From NCBI RefSeq assembly GCF_900461555.1, contig NZ_UGOX01000001.1, forward strand, positions 3,299,501-3,363,500: DNA of 64,000 bases. Direction: 5' to 3'. Under the pieces are notes generated by a model, which did not search any database, was not told the DNA's origin, and saw nothing but the letters and a program-made list of their open reading frames with translations. A program made the position numbers and the translations under genes. This document shows positions 1 to 7,354 of the stretch, one piece after another (position 1 is the stretch's first letter; every line of letters starts with the position of its first letter). The DNA comes from Legionella quinlivanii. GTDB taxonomy: Bacteria > Pseudomonadota > Gammaproteobacteria > Legionellales > Legionellaceae.

Positions 1-1821
1 GGCGATGTACAGCTGCTGCTTGGATTGATTGAAATGCAGCAGAATAATCTTGCTGAGGCAGAATTCTATCTTCGACAAGTCTTGTCCAATACTCCAACTT
101 ATACCGATGCCCGAGTCGCCTTAATCCGGCTTAAGTTGCGGCAGAGTCTCTTTGCTGAAGCGAATAGGCTATTGATAGAAGGGCTTAAACTTCAGCCCGG
201 ACAAGCTGAATTATTGAAACTACAGAATCAGCTGGTGAAAGCAGAAACGCCTGTTCCCCCACCGCAAAAAGTAGCGAGTATACCTGCCCCTGCCTCCAGA
301 ATAGCACTAAAAATACCCGCCCCCAGCGCTGCCAAAATCGATGATTCAAAAAAACTGCTGGCCGAGCTGCAACAACTCAGGCTAGAGGGAAAACTGGAAC
401 TGGCTAAAGCCAAAGCAATGAGTTACTTAAGTAAAAACCCTGATGATGGTGATGTGACTCTGGTATTAGGACTTATCTATTATCAACAGCAGCAATTTGC
501 CCAAGCCTCCACCTATTTAAAAATGGTACTGGAAAGAACACCTGCCTATGTGGATGCGCGGGCAGCTCTTATTCGCATTCAGCTCATCAATAAGAAATAT
601 GAGGATGCCAGGGAGTTGCTGCAAGCGGGTTTAAAGCTCAATCCTGGTAATCACGATCTGAAAGAGCTCGCAAAAAATCTGGCCTCTTTAACTGTGAGCA
701 AAAATAAAAAGCCAGTTTCCCCTGGACCGGCAACTGTCGACCCCATCGATCCGGAGTTAGTCAAAGTAAACCAGCTGATTAACCAGAAAAAATATGAAAA
801 GGCAAAGATCTACCTGATTCAATTGCTGGAAATCCACCCGGAAAATGCCAGATACCGCATTGCACTCGCTGATCTTTACCTTAACCAACATAATGATATG
901 CAGGCTTTACTTCTTATCAATAAAGGCCTGCGTACCCAGCCTAAGAATATTGATCTATTGCTGAAAAAGGGCGAAATTAACACTATCCTGCGCGAATACG
1001 CGGTCGCCGCAGGAATTTATCAGAAAGTTCTGATACTCTCCCCCGACGATCAAGGCGCAAAGGGAATGTTGAATGAGATTAGCAGCATCAGTCCAAGATA
1101 TACTTATGGTGTGAATGAAATTGGCATCGCTTCCGATAACGCCTATGTCGATGATCTTCACTCGATATGGGATTGGTCGACTCTTTACTATAGCCGGGAT
1201 ACGGACTGGGGCCGACTGGGAGGGAGAATTAACTATGCTTCACGACAGAGTCTCAATGCAAACCAATATGAAATAGACATCTCCCCCCGATTCAACCGAA
1301 ATATTTATGCCGATCTGATGGCTGCCTGGTCCGATCAACCGGCCTTGTTCCCTGATTTTACCGGTGCTGCAGAAGGTTATGTCAATATACCCAAATTCTT
1401 TGAATTATCTGCAGGAGCCAAATACGCGCAAATAGCCAGCACCTATCTGAGCACTTATACCGGCTCATTTAATCTATATCCCGGCAGTTTGTGGCTTAGC
1501 TTTCGCCCCTTTTATTTCGTTCCGCGGGATTCAAACAGCAAGTCCTATTTATATACAGGAAGGGTGCGAAAATATTTTTCTACTGACGACCACTATATCG
1601 GTTTGGGCGGGGGTAGCGGCCATAGCCCCGATTTGGCGGATTTATTAACTGTTAATTTCCTGGTTATCAAAAACAGTTTTATTAATGTGAATTATACTTT
1701 TCCAATTTTTAATCATCATCTTGTAGTAGATTTAAGCGCAGGGTATCAGCGTTGGCAATACCCATCTGACCTGGTCCGCCGTTTATACGACGGCAGCCTG
1801 GGTTTACGATACCGTTTTTAG
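1..1821 (+). CDS. TPR / outer-membrane beta-barrel exporter (YaiO/PgaA-like), 5' truncated by window edge
   Basis: The frame is open from base 1 and no convincing start is visible, so the N-terminus lies outside the window. The first part is tetratricopeptide repeats. A unit starting GDVQLLLGLIEMQQ recurs about 149 residues later as GDVTLVLGLIYYQQ, separated by a Pro/Ala-rich linker, with a third TPR block near residues 248-340. From about residue 355 the composition changes to alternating aromatic/polar strands ending in RYRF, typical of an outer-membrane barrel inserted by BAM. TPR-plus-barrel is the architecture of PgaA/BcsC-type polysaccharide exporters and YaiO proteins. The HEAT-repeat gene follows after 7 bp and then a glycosyltransferase, so export of a polymer made by that synthase is the likely role. 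The polymer itself is unknown. Confidence 0.75.
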   Translation, partial: GDVQLLLGLIEMQQNNLAEAEFYLRQVLSNTPTYTDARVALIRLKLRQSLFAEANRLLIEGLKLQPGQAELLKLQNQLVKAETPVPPPQKVASIPAPASRIALKIPAPSAAKIDDSKKLLAELQQLRLEGKLELAKAKAMSYLSKNPDDGDVTLVLGLIYYQQQQFAQASTYLKMVLERTPAYVDARAALIRIQLINKKYEDARELLQAGLKLNPGNHDLKELAKNLASLTVSKNKKPVSPGPATVDPIDPELVKVNQLINQKKYEKAKIYLIQLLEIHPENARYRIALADLYLNQHNDMQALLLINKGLRTQPKNIDLLLKKGEINTILREYAVAAGIYQKVLILSPDDQGAKGMLNEISSISPRYTYGVNEIGIASDNAYVDDLHSIWDWSTLYYSRDTDWGRLGGRINYASRQSLNANQYEIDISPRFNRNIYADLMAAWSDQPALFPDFTGAAEGYVNIPKFFELSAGAKYAQIASTYLSTYTGSFNLYPGSLWLSFRPFYFVPRDSNSKSYLYTGRVRKYFSTDDHYIGLGGGSGHSPDLADLLTVNFLVIKNSFINVNYTFPIFNHHLVVDLSAGYQRWQYPSDLVRRLYDGSLGLRYRF

Positions 1822-1828
1822 GCTTTTT

Positions 1829-2881
1829 ATGGCTCAATTTTTAGGAATCATCAAGCTTCTGGTTCTTTTTCAGTTTGCACTCATATTTATTTTTGTTTTA
1901 GCCATGTATTTTACCCGTGGCTATTTTCACTACCGCGCAGGCAAAACCAAAAAACTGGCCGATGAAATTGCCCAACGCCTGAGCGCTTGTCTTAGTGAAG
2001 AGCAGGAATTACCTGCTAAAAAATTACGCGAATACATCAAAGCCATTGATGTGGTTCTCATGGTACTAAAGACGATGGAAACTCATCATCGGCATGAGGC
2101 TGCTTTTCAGCGGTTCACCATCTATCTCTCCCATAACTTATTACAACCTGCAGCCCGAAATCTATACAATTCCCGTAACTGGCTTAAACGTTATTATGCG
2201 GCGATTTGCCTCAGTTATGGCTTTGAAAAGAGTGATGAAGACAGGCTTAGCCAATTAGTTCGTGACAATACGTTATTAGTATCAATTAATGCGGCAAGCA
2301 CCGGTATCCGATATCAGAATCCAATAGTTATTAATCAATTGATTACCAGTTTTGCCAAAGGCCGTCATCTGCAGCAATCCTTCTTCGCCCAAATATCGGA
2401 AGTGTCCAATTATGATGTGGCAGACATTATCATTACCAGGCTGCAGATTGAAATGGAGCCTTATACCAAGTTATTCTGCTATCGACTCTTGAAACAAATC
2501 CCTTACACCAGACTTCTCGATTGTGCCATTGACGATTTACTGTTTGATCTGGTCGATTTACGTATTGGCATCATTGAATATCTGACAGAAGTACAGGATG
2601 AGCGGAAAAATCAGATTCTTTATGATTTAGCCTTTGTTCCTCAATGGGAGGTACGTGCAGCAGTTGCAAAATCTCTGGCCAGGATTCACAATCCCAGAAG
2701 TATGGATATATTAAGTATCTTATTAACCGATCCGCAGTGGTGGGTGCGCGTGAATTCCGCCACCTCGTTATATGCACAGGGAGAAGCCGGCATAGACATA
2801 TTGAAAGCACAATCGCCAGAGAATGATAAATTCGCTTACGAGACCGCTCAACGAATACTTCTTTCGGGAAATAGAAAATGA
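1829..2881 (+). CDS. Membrane-anchored HEAT-repeat protein of exopolysaccharide operon
   Basis: 350 residues. A single hydrophobic N-terminal segment (about residues 5-27) is followed by a long soluble alpha-helical region. The C-terminal 100 residues contain HEAT-like helical pairs, for example WEVRAAVAKSLARI and WWVRVNSATSLYAQG, each with the conserved V-R-x-x-A pattern. HEAT repeats are protein-protein scaffolds and no catalytic motif is visible. The gene begins 7 bp after the exporter and ends in an ATGA overlap with the glycosyltransferase, so the three are translationally coupled. I infer a bridging role between inner-membrane synthase and exporter, comparable in position to accessory subunits of Pga/alginate systems, without sequence evidence for homology to them. 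Confidence 0.7.
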   Translation: MAQFLGIIKLLVLFQFALIFIFVLAMYFTRGYFHYRAGKTKKLADEIAQRLSACLSEEQELPAKKLREYIKAIDVVLMVLKTMETHHRHEAAFQRFTIYLSHNLLQPAARNLYNSRNWLKRYYAAICLSYGFEKSDEDRLSQLVRDNTLLVSINAASTGIRYQNPIVINQLITSFAKGRHLQQSFFAQISEVSNYDVADIIITRLQIEMEPYTKLFCYRLLKQIPYTRLLDCAIDDLLFDLVDLRIGIIEYLTEVQDERKNQILYDLAFVPQWEVRAAVAKSLARIHNPRSMDILSILLTDPQWWVRVNSATSLYAQGEAGIDILKAQSPENDKFAYETAQRILLSGNRK

Positions 2882-4260
2882 CAGGTGTATTATTTTTTAT
2901 CTCGATTTGTATCCTGGTCTATTTTACGTTCCTTGGGCTTTGGTATTCCTTGCTGCTGATACTTTCCTTTCCTGAGGTTATCAAGAAGTTTCGCGAAGTG
3001 ACACTGGGTGATATCAGCCTGTTTATTGATCAACTGACTCAGATACCGATTACCATTGTCACCCCCGCTTTTAATGAGCAGCATCGCATTCTTTCCATGC
3101 TTTACAGCGGCTTAAACAGCAATTATAAAAATGTTCGTTTTATTGTAGTGAATGATGGTTCAACCGATAAAACGATGGAAATATTGATTGATGAATTCCA
3201 GTTGTATGAAATTCCTGCGGTAATTAAGCAGACCATACCTACTTGCAAAGTCAGGCACTGCTTTCAATCAGCTCGCTTTCCTAATCTGATGGTCATTGAT
3301 AAAGAGCATTCGCCCTATCATTGCGCGGCGGACTCCGTCAATGTCGGCTTAAATGCCTGTCAAACCCCCATTATGCTCACAGTGGACGCCGATACAGTTC
3401 TCGAGCCAGAGGCTTTGACTCGCATGATGTTCAGTTTTTTATCAAAAGGCCATTGTATTGTCGTTAGCGGGTCTGTGTATGTACTGAATGAAAATAAAGT
3501 CCAGAATGGACGTTTACTAACCACCGATTTACCCAAACGCTTCGTGCCTGCCGTGCAGGGTTTGGAATACTTGCGCTCCTTTCTTTATGGAAGAGCCGGA
3601 CTCAATGTGCTAGGCGGAGCCATGTGCTATCCCGGCGCATTTACGTTATTTGAAACACAAAGCCTTCGCGAGGTCGGCGGCTATGATTCGCAAAACTTTT
3701 CCTATGATGCGGAGATTACGCTCAAACTGCATCGTTATATGATCAAAAACAGATTCCCTCATTCTCTGAATCATTCACCCAATGCCTTTTGCTGGACAGA
3801 AGTTCCCTCAACAGCCAAAAGCTTCTGGAATCAGCGTGATAAATGGCAGCGCGGCATGTGGCGAAGTGCCATGAAATTTATCACAATGTTCGGCAACCCT
3901 CGCTATGGAATTGTAGGTTTAATAAGCTTTCCAGCCTTTGTGCTTTTTGAAATTTTAGGGCCAGTTGTCGAGTTCTGCTCTTATTGCACCTTTATCATTG
4001 CCTATTTTATTGGGGATATCGACTATCAGGTGATTTTCTGGTTTCTGGTGATGGCCTGGGGATATCTTGCCTATATTACCGTGGCGATGATTTTTCTGAA
4101 CCTGATTACGTTTAATAAATACCATCGCATGAAAGATGTATTTCGCAGTATCTGGTTGATTCTTGCGGAGATGCTCTGGTTCAGGGAATTTCGTGCCGCC
4201 TGTTGTGCAAGGGGAACCTTAAGGTATTTTGTTAACCGCCTTCTGGGAAAACCGCTTTGA
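2878..4260 (+). CDS. Processive family 2 glycosyltransferase (PgaC/IcaA-like)
   Basis: 460 residues. One N-terminal membrane helix (about 5-28), a cytoplasmic GT-A domain, and C-terminal helices (about 345-370, 375-410) match polymerising synthases that also translocate their product. Visible motifs are VNDGSTDKT for the nucleotide, DADTVLE as the DxD metal/UDP site, SYDAE in place of the usual TED (the Asp is retained), and QRDKW in place of QxxRW (Arg to Lys). It starts inside the stop of the HEAT gene (ATGA). By family it should polymerise a UDP-hexosamine or related sugar at the inner membrane; the substrate cannot be read from the sequence. No PgaB deacetylase or PgaD subunit is encoded nearby. 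The motif substitutions could mean altered substrate or reduced activity. Confidence 0.8.
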   Translation: MTGVLFFISICILVYFTFLGLWYSLLLILSFPEVIKKFREVTLGDISLFIDQLTQIPITIVTPAFNEQHRILSMLYSGLNSNYKNVRFIVVNDGSTDKTMEILIDEFQLYEIPAVIKQTIPTCKVRHCFQSARFPNLMVIDKEHSPYHCAADSVNVGLNACQTPIMLTVDADTVLEPEALTRMMFSFLSKGHCIVVSGSVYVLNENKVQNGRLLTTDLPKRFVPAVQGLEYLRSFLYGRAGLNVLGGAMCYPGAFTLFETQSLREVGGYDSQNFSYDAEITLKLHRYMIKNRFPHSLNHSPNAFCWTEVPSTAKSFWNQRDKWQRGMWRSAMKFITMFGNPRYGIVGLISFPAFVLFEILGPVVEFCSYCTFIIAYFIGDIDYQVIFWFLVMAWGYLAYITVAMIFLNLITFNKYHRMKDVFRSIWLILAEMLWFREFRAACCARGTLRYFVNRLLGKPL

Positions 4261-4295
4261 CAGGCGATAAATTAAGGAAGTACGCTAAAAAAATC

Positions 4296-4318
4296 CTCTC
4301 TCCCCTCAGGGGAGAGAG
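4296..4318 (+). terminator. Stem-loop after the exopolysaccharide operon
   Basis: CTCTCTCCCC and GGGGAGAGAG form a perfect 10-bp hairpin with a 3-nt loop, 35 nt beyond the glycosyltransferase stop. No strong T-run follows, so it may be a processing or protective hairpin rather than a classical intrinsic terminator. Confidence 0.4.
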
Positions 4319-4408
4319 TTAGAGAGAGGGGTTTAAAATCAACACTCCTACTCCTACGTGCCTCGGTTTGTCCCTGAGAGATGGTCGCAAAATTTAACCA
4401 TCCTATTA

Positions 4409-4526
4409 GAGCCTACGTACCCCGCTTTATGCGGGGTATCCAAGTAATGCGTCTGATTGGCAAAAGCATTTTAAAACTCACTGCCATTGTTATGGATACC
4501 CCGCATAAAGCGGGGTACGTAGGCTC
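4409..4526. repeat. Family B MITE-like repeat, copy B1 (118 bp)
   Basis: The ends are inverted repeats of about 33 bp: the left starts GAGCCTACGTACCCCGC and the right is its reverse complement ending GTAGGCTC. Each arm carries an internal CCCCGC-TTTAT-GCGGGG hairpin. The core between the arms reappears in reverse orientation at about 16515-16630 with only a few substitutions. It sits in the 408-bp gap between the glycosyltransferase and the epimerase. The rest of that gap holds only the stem-loop at 4296 and unassigned sequence. There is no ORF inside, so this is a non-autonomous element or REP-type repeat. Confidence 0.8.
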
Positions 4527-4668
4527 TTACGAGGGACGTAGGTAAATATCTTAAGTGCCATTTGCCCAGGGGCCCGGCTTACATAGCTTCCTTAACTTAA
4601 TGGCACTGTTCCAGCTTGGGAGAGGAAATTTTCTTTTAACTCCCCGCAGCCAAAATTCATGCTCAATT

Positions 4669-5628
4669 TCAGCAAACCACATGTTCAAGCATTTCAGTGA
4701 TTGTCTTTTCCAATGACCAATGATGCCGATAGCTAATTAAAGAACGTAGTTTGCTTAATTCAGGCTTGCGATTCTGGATATTGATGTAACCGTCGCCGTA
4801 GGTTTCTTCCAGGCTTTGAAACTGGATTTCAGAATTTGATTCGGCCAGATGCTTCACCAGGTTGGCAAGTTCAATAATGCTGATACTGTGATCGCTGCCG
4901 ACATTGACCACTTCCCCCACCGCTTTATTGCTAAGGCTTAATTCGCGCATAATCTGACAGGTATCTCTGACATCGCAGAAAGAGCGTGTCTGACTGCCAT
5001 CTCCAAACACTGTGATTGGCTCACAATGCGTCGCCTGCTTGATAAAACGCGGCAACACCATTCCATAGCGGGATGATTGCCGACGACCTACGGTATTAAA
5101 AATCCTCATAACAGTGACTGGCACCTGCATTTCATGATAATAAGCCATTCCTGCCACCTCATTACAGAGCTTGGAAACAGGATAGCTGGCATGGGCTTTT
5201 CCACTGGCTTCAACATGTAAAGGATCTGTTTCTTTCATAGCAGTAGGTTTTGAACCATAAACCTCAGAGCTTGAGGCTAATAGTACGCTCGGTTTTTCCT
5301 GCAGACGTGAAACCGCCATCAGTAAGCGCTCTGTGGACTGCATATTGACCTCAAGGGTCGCAATCGGTCTTTGCAGAACATTAAACATACCCACAATAGC
5401 AGCGAGATGAAAAATAACTTCGCACTTCTGCACGATAGGATCCAGAGGTATCTCCAGCAGATTGGAATGATGAAATTTGAAGTTTTTATTGGAAAGAAAA
5501 GGTTCTATATTGCGTAGTTTACCAGTACTCAAATCATCTACTACAATCACTTCCTCATTTAAATTCAAATATAACTCAGCCAGATTTGAACCGATGAATC
5601 CAGCGCCGCCAGTAATTAGAATAGCCAT
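4669..5628 (-). CDS. NAD-dependent nucleotide-sugar epimerase/dehydratase (extended SDR, TviC-like)
   Basis: About 319 residues when started at the ATG at 5628, which has AAGGA five bases upstream; a longer frame adds 16 residues that are unlikely to be translated. The Rossmann motif GGAGFIG is at residues 7-13, the Ser region ASSSEVYG near 119-125, and YPVSK supplies the catalytic Tyr149/Lys153, all as in extended SDR sugar epimerases. It lies 84 bp downstream of the nucleotide-sugar dehydrogenase on the same strand. The same pairing (TviB then TviC) makes UDP-GalNAcA in Vi-antigen synthesis. I infer C4-epimerisation of the dehydrogenase product, but decarboxylase or 4,6-dehydratase activity cannot be excluded from sequence alone. 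Confidence 0.75.
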   Translation of the reverse strand: MAILITGGAGFIGSNLAELYLNLNEEVIVVDDLSTGKLRNIEPFLSNKNFKFHHSNLLEIPLDPIVQKCEVIFHLAAIVGMFNVLQRPIATLEVNMQSTERLLMAVSRLQEKPSVLLASSSEVYGSKPTAMKETDPLHVEASGKAHASYPVSKLCNEVAGMAYYHEMQVPVTVMRIFNTVGRRQSSRYGMVLPRFIKQATHCEPITVFGDGSQTRSFCDVRDTCQIMRELSLSNKAVGEVVNVGSDHSISIIELANLVKHLAESNSEIQFQSLEETYGDGYINIQNRKPELSKLRSLISYRHHWSLEKTITEMLEHVVC

Positions 5629-5712
5629 ACTAGTCCTTGTTATTAACAACAGCAGGAATACACTTGATTGCAGCAATCCCCTGCATTTGGATTACACAAC
5701 CAGTGTAGCGAA

Positions 5713-6990
5713 TTAAAGCCCCCAGTAAAACACCCCGGGTTCATCCAGTTTTTCCTCAGCAAACAAATTGGGAATATCCATAATAACCGCCGGGCGCTGA
5801 CATTTCGTCACTAAGGACTGCAAACCTTTCTGCCGATAGTAGTCATGCCCTACGACCACAATCGCTGCAGAGAGGGTATTCACTTCGTCATAATCCACCA
5901 GATGGATATCATATTTTTTCTCAACGTAGTCCCTGTCGGCAAAAGGATCGTGCACCTGACACTGGAAACCTGCCAGTTTTAATTCCTTGATAAATTTTAA
6001 TGCCAGGCTGCTTCTGATATCCGCCGCATTTTCTTTATAGGTAATCCCAAAAACACCCACCGGGCAATGTTTCACCGGAATATCATACTTGATCAAAGCC
6101 TGTACTAATTGGCTGATAACAAAATAAGGCATCCCGTCATTCACTTTTCGCGCCGTTAAAATTAAGTCGTGCGGAACGCCTATCCGCTTTGCCTTGAATG
6201 CCAGATATAAGGGATCAACGGCAATACAATGGCCGCCGACAAATCCAGGTTTGAAAGGCACAAAACTCCATTTGGTTTTAGCGGCCTGTAAAATTTCATG
6301 AACATTTAAATCAAGTCCGTGCATGATTTGTGCAAATTCATTCATGCAGGCGATATTAATATCGCGCTGGGTATTTTCCAGAATCTTCACCGCTTCGCCG
6401 GTTTTGATGCTGGAAACAGGATATAAGGTATCACAGCAGTTTTTATAAACATCCTCTATCTGTTTTAAGGTTTCCTGATTCTGCGCAGAGATCACCTTAA
6501 TAATGTTTTTTAAATTATAATGCGGATCATGAGGGCTAATCCGTTCAGGTGAGTAACCTATATTGAAATCAGTTTGGCAACGTAAACCGCTCATTTCCTC
6601 CAGTAGCGGCTGACATACCTCTTCGGTAGTGCCGGGATAAACAGTCGATTCATAAACAACAATATCGCCTTTCTTCAAAATATTGCCTACCGCTTTCGTC
6701 GCATTAATCACCGGTTCGAGATTAGGCAGCTCATAAAAAAAGGCAGGGGTAGGAACGGTAACAATAAAGAAATTAGCGGTACGAATCTCATGCGTATTGC
6801 TGGTAAAAAAAACTGGACTGTCTTGCAACTCTGCCTCATTGACCAGATTGTTTTTGTCAAAACCTTTTTTTAGTTCCTGAATTCGGCTTTCGGAAATATC
6901 ATAACCATAGACCTTGTATGTTTTACTTAAAGCCGTCGCGAGACTTAGGCCCACATATCCCAGACCGATTATCGCAATTTCCCTATTCAT
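5713..6990 (-). CDS. tviB: UDP-N-acetylhexosamine 6-dehydrogenase (TviB/WbpO family)
   Basis: 425 residues, the same length as Salmonella TviB. The NAD-binding GLGYVGLS is at residues 9-16, and the catalytic Cys255 lies in GFVGGHCIAVDP, the signature of UDP-sugar dehydrogenases that oxidise C6 to a carboxylate in two NAD-dependent steps. The C-terminal NAD/substrate domain includes the ITYKENAADIR segment. GGGA lies about nine bases before the ATG. It is the upstream gene of a pair with the epimerase, converging on the glycosyltransferase operon. The family is split between UDP-Glc, UDP-GlcNAc and UDP-ManNAc dehydrogenases; similarity in length and neighbourhood favours the GlcNAc/GalNAc type. 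It probably supplies an acidic amino sugar for the adjacent polymer. Confidence 0.78.
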   Translation of the reverse strand: MNREIAIIGLGYVGLSLATALSKTYKVYGYDISESRIQELKKGFDKNNLVNEAELQDSPVFFTSNTHEIRTANFFIVTVPTPAFFYELPNLEPVINATKAVGNILKKGDIVVYESTVYPGTTEEVCQPLLEEMSGLRCQTDFNIGYSPERISPHDPHYNLKNIIKVISAQNQETLKQIEDVYKNCCDTLYPVSSIKTGEAVKILENTQRDINIACMNEFAQIMHGLDLNVHEILQAAKTKWSFVPFKPGFVGGHCIAVDPLYLAFKAKRIGVPHDLILTARKVNDGMPYFVISQLVQALIKYDIPVKHCPVGVFGITYKENAADIRSSLALKFIKELKLAGFQCQVHDPFADRDYVEKKYDIHLVDYDEVNTLSAAIVVVGHDYYRQKGLQSLVTKCQRPAVIMDIPNLFAEEKLDEPGVFYWGL

Positions 6991-7267
6991 AGATTACGTT
7001 CCCTGATTGTCAATGTTAAAAGTATAGTTGAATTGCCTGTTTCAGGTAATACAAGCGTCTGTTTTTTATCACTAAGTTTCGTTTCACAACTGATAGCTGC
7101 GCAACGTGTTGATTACGGCTTCAGGTTTAATGTTAGCAACCTGGAAAGCTAAATCATAAACAGTATCCGCGAAACAAGAGAAAAGATTGATCTATGCGTG
7201 AATACACCCTAAATTTAATAGAAGAGTCACCAGTTTCGCTTTAGGACTCCCCTGGAAGGATATGGAA
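6991..7267. other. Divergent intergenic region upstream of the GGDEF-EAL gene
   Basis: This stretch must hold the promoters for the leftward sugar-dehydrogenase pair and the rightward signalling gene. I see AT-rich sequence but no hexamer pair good enough to mark, and no riboswitch-like fold. A GAAGGA Shine-Dalgarno at 7255-7260 belongs to the short leader ORF that follows. Confidence 0.4.
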
Positions 7268-7354
7268 ATGTTGAAACCTCATGGATTATTAATGCATCAC
7301 AGAAAACAGGCTCATCATTATCCTCTGACTTGGGGAAATGACTCCCATGATTAA
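7268..7354 (+). CDS. Short His-rich leader ORF overlapping the PAS-GGDEF-EAL start
   Basis: A 28-codon ORF starts at ATG 7268, with GAAGGA seven bases upstream, and runs to TAA at 7352-7354. The peptide is basic and rich in histidine (MHHRKQAHHYP in the middle). Its stop overlaps the preferred start of the downstream gene (ATG 7347), an arrangement that usually couples translation of the two. It may be a leader or translational enhancer rather than a functional peptide. Nothing similar is known to me, and it is short enough to be chance, so the call rests on the SD site and the overlap. Confidence 0.4.
   Translation: MLKPHGLLMHHRKQAHHYPLTWGNDSHD

Noticed and set aside
4261-4668. Transposase-bearing insertion sequence near the B1 repeat
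   Set aside because: No ORF of transposase type lies in or next to any A or B copy. They are non-autonomous or REP-type repeats.
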